Source of the DNA: Sphaerobacteraceae bacterium | GTDB lineage: Bacteria > Chloroflexota > Chloroflexia > Thermomicrobiales > Thermomicrobiaceae | Direction of reading: 5' to 3' | Assembly (NCBI GenBank): GCA_007695115.1 | Contig: REEK01000112.1 | Span: forward strand, 36,895 to 100,894 | Length of the DNA stretch: 64,000 bases | Translations under genes and position numbers: made by a program | Shown: piece after piece, positions 33,412-42,913 of the stretch | Position numbering within the stretch: position 1 is the first letter of the stretch | Layout: every line of letters begins with the position of its first letter | The notes under the pieces: generated by a model | What the model was told of the DNA's origin: nothing | Databases searched by the model: none | What the model saw: the letters and a program-made list of their open reading frames with translations, nothing else

Positions 33412-34833
33412 ATGGCCGGCATGGACTTCTCGATGGATATCTCGCCCGAAATGAGGGTGTGGATATCGCCTAGCTTGATCGAAGCCAATTACATCCTCAG
33501 CCTCTCTCGAATGGAGCTTCAGGGTGTGATCCAGCAGGAACTCGAAGTCAATCCGGCCCTCGAAATGGACGAGAAGCACGTTTGCTCCAGCTGCGGGGGC
33601 ATTCTTGAGGGTAACTTCTGCCACAACTGCATGATGTCTCAGGATGAGAAACCGAAGGAAGACTCCTGGGAAGACTATCCAGAGCAGATGTACACCCTCT
33701 CTGCGCCACGCAGTCGTGAAGACTCTGATGAGTTCGATCCGATGACGCTGGTGGCCAACGGCATGAGCGTTCAGGAACAGATTCTCAGCGACGTCGCCAC
33801 ACTCTCCCACAATGGCGATCAGTTTCTGGCCGAATACCTGATCAACTCGCTCGATGAGCACGGTCTTGTTTCCCAGAGCGTCGACGAAATCGCTGCCGAG
33901 ACCAACCGGACCGTAGATGAGATCGAACGGGTGATCAAGAACATCCAGGCTGTTGCTCCGGTCGGAGCTGGTGCCCGGGATCTTCAGGAGTGCCTGCTGA
34001 TTCAGCTCGACTATCTTGGTGACGTTGGCGTTGAAGTACCAGGCCACGTGAAGCCGATTATCCAGAACTATCTCAAGGAGTTCGGGGCTCACAAGTTCGG
34101 CTATATCGCCAAAGAACTGGGGATCACGCACGACGATGTGGAAGATGCACGGGATTTCATCCGCGAACACCTCAACCCGTTCCCGATGCAGAATGATCAG
34201 GCCCGCACCTGGAAAACACCGCAGGAGTCTCCGTTCGTTGCTCCGGACGTTATCGTCAGCATCAAGGATGGTGAGCTCCACGTCGACGTCGTCGAGACCC
34301 GTGACTACCACCTCAAGATGAACTCGATGTACGACCAGATTGCCCGCCAACTCGGCCGAAGCCGGACGAAGGGCGATTTCAACGATGGCGAGCGGGAGCA
34401 CGTTCGCGATCACGTCAACCGCGCCAAGCTCTTCATCTCGAACATTCAGCAGCGCAGAGATACGCTGTACCGGATTTCCCGGTGTATCGTCGATCTGCAG
34501 GAAGATTTCCTCCGTGGCGGTGTCCGGGAGCTTCGGCCCCTCACCCGAGCCATCGTGGCTCAGCAGGTCGGGGTTCATGAGTCGACCGTAAGCCGTGCGA
34601 CGGCGAACAAGTACGTGATGCTGCCAACCCGCAAGGTGATTGCATTCAGCGACTTCTTCACGCCATCGCTCAGCGTCAAGGACATCATCCGGGAGATGAT
34701 CGAGAACGAAACAGATCCGCTGACTGACCGCAAGATCTGTGATCTGCTGGCCAAGCAGGGAATTCGAATCGCCCGGCGGACCGTGGCCAAGTACCGTGCC
34801 GAGCTGAACGTCCTGCCGAGCACCATGCGCTAG
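33412..34833 (+). CDS. rpoN: RNA polymerase sigma-54 factor with inserted four-Cys motif
   Basis: Alternative sigma factor that needs an AAA+ activator; 473 aa. The N-terminal activator-interacting region is recognisable (MRVWISPSLIEANYILSLSR, ELEVNPALE). The core-binding domain follows, and the C-terminal RpoN box ARRTVAKYR is at 454-462. Between region I and the core-binding part lies CSSC-x8-CHNC (C58, C61, C70, C73), a zinc-ribbon-like insert where other sigma-54 proteins have a short acidic region. The ATG at 33412 has GGGAG upstream. In-frame ATG and TTG codons up to 33355 are less likely. No enhancer-binding activator gene is in the window. Confidence 0.93.
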   Translation: MAGMDFSMDISPEMRVWISPSLIEANYILSLSRMELQGVIQQELEVNPALEMDEKHVCSSCGGILEGNFCHNCMMSQDEKPKEDSWEDYPEQMYTLSAPRSREDSDEFDPMTLVANGMSVQEQILSDVATLSHNGDQFLAEYLINSLDEHGLVSQSVDEIAAETNRTVDEIERVIKNIQAVAPVGAGARDLQECLLIQLDYLGDVGVEVPGHVKPIIQNYLKEFGAHKFGYIAKELGITHDDVEDARDFIREHLNPFPMQNDQARTWKTPQESPFVAPDVIVSIKDGELHVDVVETRDYHLKMNSMYDQIARQLGRSRTKGDFNDGEREHVRDHVNRAKLFISNIQQRRDTLYRISRCIVDLQEDFLRGGVRELRPLTRAIVAQQVGVHESTVSRATANKYVMLPTRKVIAFSDFFTPSLSVKDIIREMIENETDPLTDRKICDLLAKQGIRIARRTVAKYRAELNVLPSTMR

Positions 34834-34912
34834 ATGTTCGCACAGCCAGAGACTCCCTTCCCCGTATACTTGGCGTGATGAACGCCGACGTTGCTGCTGG
34901 AAGGGGTAATCG

Positions 34913-35824
34913 GTGCCGAACCATATTCTGAGCGTTGAGCAATTCGATCGTCAGTATCTGCTGGAGCTGTTCGCACACGCCGACTGGCTGCGAAACCTGC
35001 CTCGCTCATCACAACGAAGTCGACTCCCCCACCACATTCTCGCAACCGTGTTCTACGAACCCAGCACCCGGACCCGGCTGAGCTTCGAGTCGGCTATGGC
35101 CCGTCTCGGCGGTGCGGTGCTGACCACAGAGAACGCCAACGAATCATCCTCTGCCACAAAAGGAGAATCGATCGAAGATACGGCACGAATGCTTCAGGGC
35201 TATGCCGATATCGTCGCAATGCGCCATCCCGTGGCAGGCATGCCCGAGCGAGCGGCCAGAGCCAGCAGCATCCCTGTGATCAATGCCGGCGATGGCGCAC
35301 GGGAGCATCCGACGCAGGCACTCCTCGATGTCTTCACGATTCAACGCGAACTGGGGCAGTTCGATGACCTGCATATCGCGATCGTCGGAGATCTCAAATT
35401 CGGTCGGGCTCCGCGTTCGCTCGCGCTGCTGCTCCGGGCCTCACGGGGCACCCGGATCACGTTCCTGGCGCCACCCACGGTTCCGGTCGGCGATGACATC
35501 AAACAGGCGCTCGATCAGGCCGGTGTCTCGTATCAGGAAGCCTCCACGTTCGACGATGTGGCCGATGCAGACGTCGTTTACCAGACACGGATTCAACGAG
35601 AACGATTCGCTGACAAGGCCAGCTACGAAAAAAGCCGCGGATACTACGTGATCGATCAGTCAGTGATGGACAGACTGAAGGCCAGTGCGATCGTCATGCA
35701 TCCGCTACCGAGGGTTGACGAGATCGATCCAGCGATCGATGACGATCCGCGAGCCGCGTATTTCCGGCAGGCGGAGAACGGGGTATACGTTCGCATGGCA
35801 CTACTGGATCAGATTCTCAGGTAG
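34913..35824 (+). CDS. pyrB: Aspartate carbamoyltransferase catalytic subunit
   Basis: Condenses carbamoyl phosphate with aspartate in pyrimidine synthesis; 303 aa. Motifs: STRTRLSFE (51-59, carbamoyl-phosphate binding), SSSATKGES with the mobile-loop lysine, HPTQALLDVF, and HPLPRVDEI near the C-terminus. The GTG at 34913 has GGAAGGGG upstream. It stands alone: no pyrC, pyrI or carAB is in the window, so the pyr genes are dispersed here. It converges on sigA with a 44-base gap. Confidence 0.95.
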   Translation: MPNHILSVEQFDRQYLLELFAHADWLRNLPRSSQRSRLPHHILATVFYEPSTRTRLSFESAMARLGGAVLTTENANESSSATKGESIEDTARMLQGYADIVAMRHPVAGMPERAARASSIPVINAGDGAREHPTQALLDVFTIQRELGQFDDLHIAIVGDLKFGRAPRSLALLLRASRGTRITFLAPPTVPVGDDIKQALDQAGVSYQEASTFDDVADADVVYQTRIQRERFADKASYEKSRGYYVIDQSVMDRLKASAIVMHPLPRVDEIDPAIDDDPRAAYFRQAENGVYVRMALLDQILR

Positions 35825-35868
35825 AAGGAGCTGTACGAAGCAACGGGAGAGGGAGAGCCGGGCGATAC

Positions 35869-36861
35869 CTACCCATCCAGGTGGTAGGCATGAAGTTGAT
35901 TTGCCCCGGCTCGCCGGAGCTTTCGAAGTGCCTCGTTTTCGATCTGGCGAACACGCTCCCGGCTGATGTCGAGATACTCACCAACCTCGGCCAGCGTATG
36001 CGGGTTACCATTTCCCAGTCCGAACCGGAGCTGCAGCACCAGCCGTTCTCGAGGGTTGAGTGTCTCCAGAACTCGCGCAACATCCTGCTCCAGCATCGAT
36101 TCCTCAGCGACCTGTTCGGGCGCCTTGGAAACGACGTCGGCGATGAGGTCACCGAGACTTGCCTCGTCCTCTTCCCCGACCGGCTTGTCCAGCGAGATCG
36201 TTCGATGGGCTGCCCGCATGATCTGTTCGACCTTCTCCGGGGCAACGCTCATCACCTCGGCGATCTCTTCTGGCTGGGGTGGTCGGCCGAACTCCTGATT
36301 GAGCTGAGCCACAGCGCGACGGTATCGGGTAATGCTGTCTGCCATGTGGACTGGAAGGCGTATCGTTCGGCCCTGATCGGAGATTGACCGGGTAATTGCC
36401 TGACGAATCCACCAGGTAGCATAGGTGCTGAACCGGAATCCGCGACGCCAGTCAAACTTGTCGACGGCACGCATCAGCCCGATGTTGCCTTCCTGAATCA
36501 GATCGAGCATCGAAAGCCCGCGACCAACGTAGCGCTTGGCGATACTGACAACCAGCCGGAGGTTCGCACGGACGAACCGCTGCAACGCCTCCATATCGCC
36601 GTCCTCGATGCGTTTAGACAGCTCGACTTCCTCACTCGCTGTCAGCAGGGGCGTTTCGGCAATCTCGCGGAGATACAGCCGGATCGGATCGCTGACGAGT
36701 GTGGGATCCTGATCCAGCAGCGTATCGATATCTTCTTTGATGTTTTCAGAGAGTGCTTCTTTTTCGAGTTCGGCGAGTTCGTTCGGCTCGGCGTCCTCGA
36801 ACCTTGGTTCAGCATCAGCCCCGACATCTCGCTCGGGATTCTCCTGATGATTTCGTGCCAT
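35869..36861 (-). CDS. sigA: Principal-type sigma-70 factor (RpoD/SigA)
   Basis: Housekeeping-type sigma factor of 330 aa. Region 1.2 ([20 protein letters not shown]), region 2 ([49 protein letters not shown]), region 3 and region 4 ([19 protein letters not shown]) are all intact. It lacks a long region 1.1 and has only an acidic N-terminus of about 45 residues, so it might be a second RpoD paralogue. The promoters I found (TTGACx-17-TATAAT) match such a factor. In the 299-base gap to the next gene (36862-37160) I see no gene and only weak -10-like sequences. Confidence 0.92.
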   Translation of the reverse strand: MARNHQENPERDVGADAEPRFEDAEPNELAELEKEALSENIKEDIDTLLDQDPTLVSDPIRLYLREIAETPLLTASEEVELSKRIEDGDMEALQRFVRANLRLVVSIAKRYVGRGLSMLDLIQEGNIGLMRAVDKFDWRRGFRFSTYATWWIRQAITRSISDQGRTIRLPVHMADSITRYRRAVAQLNQEFGRPPQPEEIAEVMSVAPEKVEQIMRAAHRTISLDKPVGEEDEASLGDLIADVVSKAPEQVAEESMLEQDVARVLETLNPRERLVLQLRFGLGNGNPHTLAEVGEYLDISRERVRQIENEALRKLRRAGANQLHAYHLDG

Positions 36862-37160
36862 ACTCGCTTCACCTCTCGACGTTGTGCATGCCCGGCCAGT
36901 CTGATGATCGTCGCGCTTCTATGATGCCAGTAAACGGCCCGTCGCGCATCGGATTCTGGTCTCTCAGTCACAGGACACCGATGAAGCATCGATTGTACGC
37001 ATTCACCAGTGAACTCTGCATCCAGACCGTCACGGCTACCTGTCCACATGGGTTCGGAATCCCCCGTGGCAGCCACATGCTGCCTGATCGGTTCGTTCCC
37101 GCTATGACGTGCTATGGTAACGGAGATGTCAATCCCAGTCGGTAGAAAAAGGAGCAAAAC

Positions 37161-38066
37161 ATGCAGCCGTTGAGCGGGGTTTACAATATTCTGACTACAC
37201 CGTTTACGCCGGATGGCGCGATAGACATCCCGTCTCTGGAGCGATTGACTCGCTCGACCATCGAGGCAGGTGTCACCGGCATCACCGTGCTCGGAGTCGC
37301 CGGCGAAGCTCAAAAACTCAATCCAGAAGAACGCCGGATAGTTATGTCCACGGTGAAGAGCCTGGCCGGGAAAGATCTCCCGATCATCGCCGGAACCTCA
37401 CATGACGGAACCGATCTGACCATCGAGGCCTCCCGGGAAGCTCAGCAGATGGGCGCGGCCGGATTGATGATCGCACCACCGGCGTTCCTGCAGCCGGGCC
37501 CTGGACTGACCGAACACTATCGCCGAATTGCTGAGGCGGTAGACATTCCGATCATTCTCCAGGACTTCCCCGTGGTGAACGGCGTTACCATGTCTCCGGC
37601 CCAGATGGTTGAACTCTGCGACGCGGTCCCAGCGATTACGACGATCAAGCTGGAGGACGTCCCGACCCCCCAGCGAACGGCGCAGACGCTGAGAATGACC
37701 GGACGCAACATCAGCATCGTCGGGGGGCTGGGGGGCATGTATCTGCTCGATGAACTGCGCCGTGGATCGTCCGGAGCAATGACCGGGTTCGCCTATCCGG
37801 AAATCCTGGTGAAGATCTGCAAGGCGTGGCTCTCCGGGGATCGCCAGCGGGCTACCGAGCTCTACTATCGGGTATTGCCGCTTCTGGTATTCGAGGGGCA
37901 GCCAAAACTCGGCGTAGCAATCCGCAAGGAAATTCTGCGACGTCGTGGCCTGATCGATCACGCCACGCTTCGTCATCCAGGCCCGTCACTCGATGACGGC
38001 ACCCTCGCCGATCTCACCGAAACCATCGAGTGGGTTGGCATCGATCAGATTCTGAACGAGGAGTGA
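37161..38066 (+). CDS. DapA-family aldolase (not a typical DHDPS)
   Basis: Class I aldolase fold of 301 aa. The Schiff-base lysine is K163 in TIKLED. The GTTGE loop reads GVAGE. The usual YNxP segment is replaced by QDFP (134-137), so the tyrosine that serves true dihydrodipicolinate synthase and N-acetylneuraminate lyase is absent. It may act on a different keto acid, and the substrate is open. AAAGGAG precedes the ATG. Monocistronic, followed by a hairpin at 38082-38117. Confidence 0.82.
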   Translation: MQPLSGVYNILTTPFTPDGAIDIPSLERLTRSTIEAGVTGITVLGVAGEAQKLNPEERRIVMSTVKSLAGKDLPIIAGTSHDGTDLTIEASREAQQMGAAGLMIAPPAFLQPGPGLTEHYRRIAEAVDIPIILQDFPVVNGVTMSPAQMVELCDAVPAITTIKLEDVPTPQRTAQTLRMTGRNISIVGGLGGMYLLDELRRGSSGAMTGFAYPEILVKICKAWLSGDRQRATELYYRVLPLLVFEGQPKLGVAIRKEILRRRGLIDHATLRHPGPSLDDGTLADLTETIEWVGIDQILNEE

Positions 38067-38081
38067 CGCGGGCACAAAAGT

Positions 38082-38117
38082 ACGGAGCGGCAATCCTGGA
38101 AGGGATCGCCGCTCCGT
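38082..38117. terminator. Hairpin between convergent genes
   Basis: ACGGAGCGGC pairs perfectly with GCCGCTCCGT around a 16-nt loop. On the minus strand it is followed by ACTTTTG, and on the plus strand there is no T-run. It most likely ends the convergent minus-strand gene's opposing transcript region and may serve both sides. Confidence 0.65.
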
Positions 38118-38129
38118 GATCTGCACGAG

Positions 38130-39602
38130 CTAATTGAGGACGAAGATCCGATACTCGCTGAATCGGCCCGGATCGAAGAAGAACGTATCAAAATGCACTT
38201 CCTCATCCGGCGCCAGGCTGATCGGATCCATCAGGTTCCAGCGATAGTCCACCACACGTCCGGCATCATCGTAGAGCGCCACGATGTACTGCAGGTACTC
38301 CACTGTCTGGCCACTGGTGTTCCGCGCCACGCCACTCACTTCGTAACGATTCGTCGACTCCCAGTCAGCCTGAACGGCATCGACGGTGATGTTCGGCCGG
38401 GTGAACCGATGAGATGGCCGACTCCGAAGTGTGACGTCGTAGCTGGCGTAATCACCGTCATACTCGGTCCAGATCTGGAATGGCAACGCTTCCCCGGCCT
38501 CGATCATCGCCGAATCAAGGTAGGTCCGGGAACTGGTAATTTCCTCACCAGCCTCATCGAACAGCGTCAGGTCGATCTCGACTTCGGCGAACGGGGCACG
38601 CGCTCCGTTGCGAACCTCTCCCATGAAAATGAGATTTCCGGAGAGATCTCGTCGAGCCGTCAGGTCAGTGGAACTCAGCGCCGGGTCTCCCTGATCGGTA
38701 TAGCGCCACTGATGATAGTGCCGCCCCACGTTGGCAGCCTCGACGCGCCATCCGTCCGGATTGCCGGGGGTATAGGTCAAGACCCGGCGCTCGAACGCCT
38801 GGATCAGAACGTCCCGAGGCTCTCCACTAACGCGCACCGTTGTCCAGTACGGTTCAGTGATTGGCAGTCCGGTGGCGAAGAATGGATCCTCGAACAGCCG
38901 ACCATCGACGTAATCGAACCCGTCGTAGATGGTGCCCTCTGAGTTCATGAAGTTCCAGAACACAGAAGCAATCGTCCGGGATGTTGCTTCCGTTCTGGTT
39001 GCTGTTTCCACGTTGTAATCGCCGAAATCGGCGTTGTGTCCGACTGAACCATCCCGGTTGATCGTCTGAGTAACGACCGTGCCGTTCGGAAGTGGTTCAT
39101 AGTCGCGAACGACATTCAGGCTCTGGTACGTCGGCCCGGTCGAGTCATTGTGGTCGCCGGCGACATTGATTGCGGCTGGACCGTACTCTATGGCCCGGCC
39201 GTCGCCGACCTGCATCCGTCCAGTGATGAGTTCCCGGGCAAGCAATCCGTTGGTGACGAACCAGGAATCATCCCGGTCGCCATCCGAACGAGTGATCTCA
39301 ACCCGCGTCTTGTCGAAATACTGCACCCAGCGTGCCCCATCGACTCCTGATGCATGACCCTCGTCATACGGTTCGAGGAGAAGCGGACTGATCGGTTCCG
39401 GTCCCCAGACCCAGGTGCGGTCGGCCTGATTTTCGCGAACAGGAAGATCCGTGCGCCACCAGACTTGCTCGAACGCATAGGTTCCAATATCGCTTGCCGG
39501 AGTGCTCGCCACGAGAACAGTGCCGAGAAGCACCAGAACCATCGCAGACAGCGTGAGCCTTCGCAGGATCGTGCGGGGTGGCCCTGTAGATGCGCGAAAC
39601 AT
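38130..39602 (-). CDS. Secreted protein of unknown function
   Basis: Product of 490 aa. An N-terminal basic segment and helix (LRRLTLSAMVLVLLGTVLVA) form a signal peptide. The first 300 residues of the mature part contain YAFEQVWWRTDLPV, WVWGPEP and a segment FERRVLTYTPGNPDGWRVE-like that I associate with exported Chloroflexota proteins. The C-terminal 180 residues look like one or two beta-sandwich (FxLYD-like) units with GNLIFMGEVRNGARAPFAEV and VSGVARNTSGQTVEYLQYIV. No catalytic motif seen. ATG at 39602 is chosen because AGG precedes it and the signal is compact. Confidence 0.7.
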   Translation of the reverse strand: MFRASTGPPRTILRRLTLSAMVLVLLGTVLVASTPASDIGTYAFEQVWWRTDLPVRENQADRTWVWGPEPISPLLLEPYDEGHASGVDGARWVQYFDKTRVEITRSDGDRDDSWFVTNGLLARELITGRMQVGDGRAIEYGPAAINVAGDHNDSTGPTYQSLNVVRDYEPLPNGTVVTQTINRDGSVGHNADFGDYNVETATRTEATSRTIASVFWNFMNSEGTIYDGFDYVDGRLFEDPFFATGLPITEPYWTTVRVSGEPRDVLIQAFERRVLTYTPGNPDGWRVEAANVGRHYHQWRYTDQGDPALSSTDLTARRDLSGNLIFMGEVRNGARAPFAEVEIDLTLFDEAGEEITSSRTYLDSAMIEAGEALPFQIWTEYDGDYASYDVTLRSRPSHRFTRPNITVDAVQADWESTNRYEVSGVARNTSGQTVEYLQYIVALYDDAGRVVDYRWNLMDPISLAPDEEVHFDTFFFDPGRFSEYRIFVLN

Positions 39603-39839
39603 GATAAACCTGCCGCTCCAGTTTGGGGGTTCGCTCGAGAGACGCTGGTGTGCCCTCACTCATCGCGTCCAGCACCCTTACTATAACGCCCATCGTATGG
39701 CCGATACACTGCGCCAAACATCCCAATTAACCCGGGAGCCGAGAAGCTCAGGTCCCAGTCCATCAGTACCATCGTATTGACGTCGAGTCACGCTAGCCCT
39801 GCTCGTATAATTCGTCAGGAAACCAGAGAGGAGCTAACG

Positions 39840-40187
39840 GTGACCAGTCCCACAGAAGCGCGAATGCAAGAGATCACGATCATGCTGAAACCGCACGTCG
39901 CCCCAATCGTCGAACGGATCAATGTCGAAGAGTTCACGACCGTGGAGTTCGTTGAAGCGATGCAGCTCGATCCCGAGACGAAGGCTGCCTACGATCACGC
40001 GGTGGAGCGATGGGTCGAGCCGGGGGAATTCCGGGCCAAGGCGGTCATACACGGGCAGGTCATCCCGCTCCTGCTGCGAGAGACGGGATTAGTTGAGTGG
40101 GCAGGGTTTGCCCACGGCGAAAAGGATGATTTCGCCGTGCCAGCATGGTGGCGCAAACTGGAGACATCTGGAGACGACGACGAGTGA
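39840..40187 (+). CDS. Conserved-looking small hypothetical protein
   Basis: Product of 115 aa, mostly helical and acidic at the C-terminus, with no membrane segment or motif I recognise (MQEITIMLKPHVAPIVERIN, VEWAGFAHGEKDDFAVPAWW). The GTG at 39840 has GAGGAG 6 bases upstream, and a TATAAT at 39806-39811 lies just before it without a well-spaced -35. Strong start signals make this a real gene. Function unknown. Confidence 0.7.
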   Translation: MTSPTEARMQEITIMLKPHVAPIVERINVEEFTTVEFVEAMQLDPETKAAYDHAVERWVEPGEFRAKAVIHGQVIPLLLRETGLVEWAGFAHGEKDDFAVPAWWRKLETSGDDDE

Positions 40188-40203
40188 TCGCTGCCTGACT
40201 CGG

Positions 40204-40935
40204 TCAGGCAGCCAGTGCTCCGAAGATCAGCAGCGACATGAGAATGAGTATGCACGCGATCAGGATGCCGATCAGCATGGTCACCAGGAAGAACAGGCCC
40301 AGGACTCCTGTGGCCCTTCCCGTGGTCAGGGCCATGTTTTCTCGAATAGCGATAACCATCAGGACCAGACTCCAGACCAGGGCTCCGAGCACCACCGGAA
40401 TAGTAACCAGTAGCGTCAGCAACTGAAGACCGCCACTCACCACCCCTGCCAACTCGGAACCGGCCAGCAGCGGAATGGTGAGCAACTGTGGAAGGTATGC
40501 AAATCCGATCGGGGCCAGAACCGATTTGAACGTTCCCTCACCTCCAAGCAGCTTTGCCAGCCCCCACAGAATTGCCGCAGAAATGACCCACAAGACAGGC
40601 GCCAGGATCAGATTCACGAGGAGACCCATCAACTGCAGGCTGAGGGCAACCCCCGTCCCGAATAACGCAGGTGCAGTCGTCGGCGATAATTCCAGCACCA
40701 GCATCGCTGCCTGAACGGCCGTATTCAGCAAGACGACCAGCATAACTAACGCCAGCGCCGGAGCAACTGCACCCCGCTGCCCGATATCCCGCAAAGCCGC
40801 TGACGGAGTCATCAGGACCCTGGCCAGATCTGTAGCAAATCGGGCTATCGCTGAATCATCGGCCTGAGTTTCGTTTGTCTCGCCGGCAATCGCTTCTTCC
40901 TGGTCGCCGACCGACTGTTCACGCTCGTAGCTCAT
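40204..40935 (-). CDS. Yip1-family membrane protein
   Basis: Product of 243 aa with an acidic cytoplasmic N-terminus (about 45 residues), then five or six membrane helices and the pattern FATDLARVLMTPSAALRDI and GGEGTFKSVLAPIGFAYLP of bacterial Yip1 domain proteins. Function unknown. Its ATG overlaps the sppA stop by 4 bases, so it is co-translated with the signal peptide peptidase. Confidence 0.82.
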   Translation of the reverse strand: MSYEREQSVGDQEEAIAGETNETQADDSAIARFATDLARVLMTPSAALRDIGQRGAVAPALALVMLVVLLNTAVQAAMLVLELSPTTAPALFGTGVALSLQLMGLLVNLILAPVLWVISAAILWGLAKLLGGEGTFKSVLAPIGFAYLPQLLTIPLLAGSELAGVVSGGLQLLTLLVTIPVVLGALVWSLVLMVIAIRENMALTTGRATGVLGLFFLVTMLIGILIACILILMSLLIFGALAA

Positions 40936-41876
40936 TGCGCTTCCGTTCGAATCTCCAGATGCACATCACGAGGATCGATCGGCAGGTCGAACGAACCCGG
41001 GAGATTGATCTGAATGTCCCGCCCGGTAACACCAAAGAAGATGTCCCAGAAGCCAGGAGCACTCGGCGAGTAGTCCCGCAGCGGGGGATCATCACCCAGG
41101 CCTGCCAGTTCACCGGCAACACTCACTGCATAGCTGTAATCGCCAATTTCGTCGACAAGCCCATTGTCCAGGGCCTGCAGACCAGAGTAAACCCGTCCAT
41201 CCGCCAGCTCGCGAACTTCGTCCTCGGTCATATCCCGTCCATTGGCGATGACTGCGACGAAGGCGTCGTAGGTTTCCATCTGGATATCCACGATGATCTG
41301 GCGCTCTTCTTCGGTCAGTGATCGGGATGGCTGCATCATATCCTTGAATTCGCCAACCGCAATGACCTGCATCTCGATGCCGATCTTCTCGTACAGCTCC
41401 TCGAGGTTGGGTACCTGCGCTATCACGCCGATGCTTCCAGTGACAGTGGCCGCATTCGCCACGATGACCTCAGCCGGCGCGGAGACGTAATAGGCGCCGG
41501 ATGTTGCCGATGTGCCAAAATACGCCACCACCGGAATACCGGCATCCTGCACCCGAAGGATCTCAGCATGGATCTGCTCTGATGCGAGCGCCGTCCCTCC
41601 CGGGGAGTCAACATCGAGCAGCACAGCTTGCGCCGAGCCATCTTCGCGAATCTCTCGAAGCTCAGCTACCAGTCGCTCGGCACTGGCCCCATCGGCAGCA
41701 AACAGGCCGCCCTGGTCGCGAGTCATGATCGACCCGTGAACCTTCACAACGGCGACGTGATCACCGCTCGGGCCATCTGACTGCGTAACTCCCAGAAGAA
41801 TCACACCGCCGATACACACCATCGAGGTCACGAATACGAGCCCGACGATGATCGCTCCTACCCATTTGAGTTGCAT
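40932..41876 (-). CDS. sppA: Signal peptide peptidase SppA
   Basis: Membrane-anchored serine protease that degrades leftover signal peptides; 314 aa, the short (half-size) form. An N-terminal anchor (about 5-30) is followed by DVDSPGGTALASEQI. The nucleophile serine is in FGTSATSGAYYVS, and the Lys of the Ser-Lys dyad is probably in GEFKDMMQPSR. Operon order is PPDK-regulatory gene, sppA, yip1. The upstream gene ends 28 bases before the sppA start. Confidence 0.93.
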   Translation of the reverse strand: MQLKWVGAIIVGLVFVTSMVCIGGVILLGVTQSDGPSGDHVAVVKVHGSIMTRDQGGLFAADGASAERLVAELREIREDGSAQAVLLDVDSPGGTALASEQIHAEILRVQDAGIPVVAYFGTSATSGAYYVSAPAEVIVANAATVTGSIGVIAQVPNLEELYEKIGIEMQVIAVGEFKDMMQPSRSLTEEERQIIVDIQMETYDAFVAVIANGRDMTEDEVRELADGRVYSGLQALDNGLVDEIGDYSYAVSVAGELAGLGDDPPLRDYSPSAPGFWDIFFGVTGRDIQINLPGSFDLPIDPRDVHLEIRTEAQ

Positions 41877-41904
41877 GAATTGTTGCCCTTCGAGTCTGGT
41901 TCGC

Positions 41905-42765
41905 TCAGGTCTCGTCCGAGTTTCCGGGTAGTGAGCCGGATGAAAGCCTCTGGCTTTCGATCCAGGAGATTACCTCTTTTGCCGATTCCTCGATCGACTT
42001 TCCCGTAATGTCGACAATTGGCCAAGGATAACCTCGACGAATTATTTTGCGACAGTATGCCAGTTCCTCGGCGATTTTTTCTGAATCAGCATATTCGCCC
42101 CCCTCGGATCCGAGCATCTGCACCCGGTTTCTCCGGATCAACTCGAGCTCTGCTCTCGAGATCGTCAATCCGATGATCTTGTGCTGATCTACCTCGTAGA
42201 GCTGCGGTGGCGGCTCGACACCGAGAACGATCGGCACGTTGGCGACCTTCCATCCGCGCATGGAGAGAAACACACTGAGCGGCGTCTTCGATGCGCGGGA
42301 GACGCCGACCAGCACGATATCGGCCTCGTCCAGCGCGTTCAGTCCCTGACCATCATCGTGTTGAACCGTGTACTGAATCGCCTCGATTCGCTGAAAGTAT
42401 TCGTCGCTCAATCCACGGCTGACGCCCGGCTGAAGCAGTGGACGCATCTCGATCTTCTGTGAGACCTGACCCATGAACGGTCCGATGAGGTCCACATGGT
42501 CCAGATTTCGTTGCCGGCACTCCCGTAAAAGCAGGCGACGGATCTCCGTCATCACAATCGTATGGACGACGATGCCGTTATGGCGCTCCGCCTCCTGAAC
42601 CGCATTGAGCACCTGTTCACGCGTTCGCACCCCGGGAAATCGCTCCAGGGTGAACTCCACGCCAGGAAACTGGACTGTTACCGCATCCGCGACCGCCTCG
42701 GCTGTCGCTCCGCCACCATCCGAAACCGTGAATATGTGTAGTTTTCGTTGTTCTGGCTCCAGCAC
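41905..42765 (-). CDS. PPDK-regulatory protein (DUF299 bifunctional kinase/pyrophosphorylase)
   Basis: Product of 286 aa of the family that controls pyruvate,phosphate dikinase or PEP synthetase by ADP-dependent phosphorylation and Pi-dependent dephosphorylation. Family segments: FTVSDGGGATAEAVADAV at the start, the P-loop-like GVSRASKTPLSVFLSMRG, and KVANVPIVLGVEPP. Neither ppdK nor ppsA is in the window, so the target cannot be named. Confidence 0.9.
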   Translation of the reverse strand: MLEPEQRKLHIFTVSDGGGATAEAVADAVTVQFPGVEFTLERFPGVRTREQVLNAVQEAERHNGIVVHTIVMTEIRRLLLRECRQRNLDHVDLIGPFMGQVSQKIEMRPLLQPGVSRGLSDEYFQRIEAIQYTVQHDDGQGLNALDEADIVLVGVSRASKTPLSVFLSMRGWKVANVPIVLGVEPPPQLYEVDQHKIIGLTISRAELELIRRNRVQMLGSEGGEYADSEKIAEELAYCRKIIRRGYPWPIVDITGKSIEESAKEVISWIESQRLSSGSLPGNSDET

Positions 42766-42913
42766 TGGTTCCCGCTTTTCTGGTTAGCACCGTCGAGTCA
42801 CGTCCGGACCCCATCTCCGGAGATGTCTCATCATCGCCGGTCATCGGACGGTGTGTAAGAATCAGCATCGACACAACGTCTTTGACAAGTTTACGTTTAC
42901 TGGACCCGGACCT

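Noticed and set aside
33406..34578. 390-codon open frame on the minus strand
   Set aside because: Antisense to rpoN; rich in hydrophobic and His residues without a domain.
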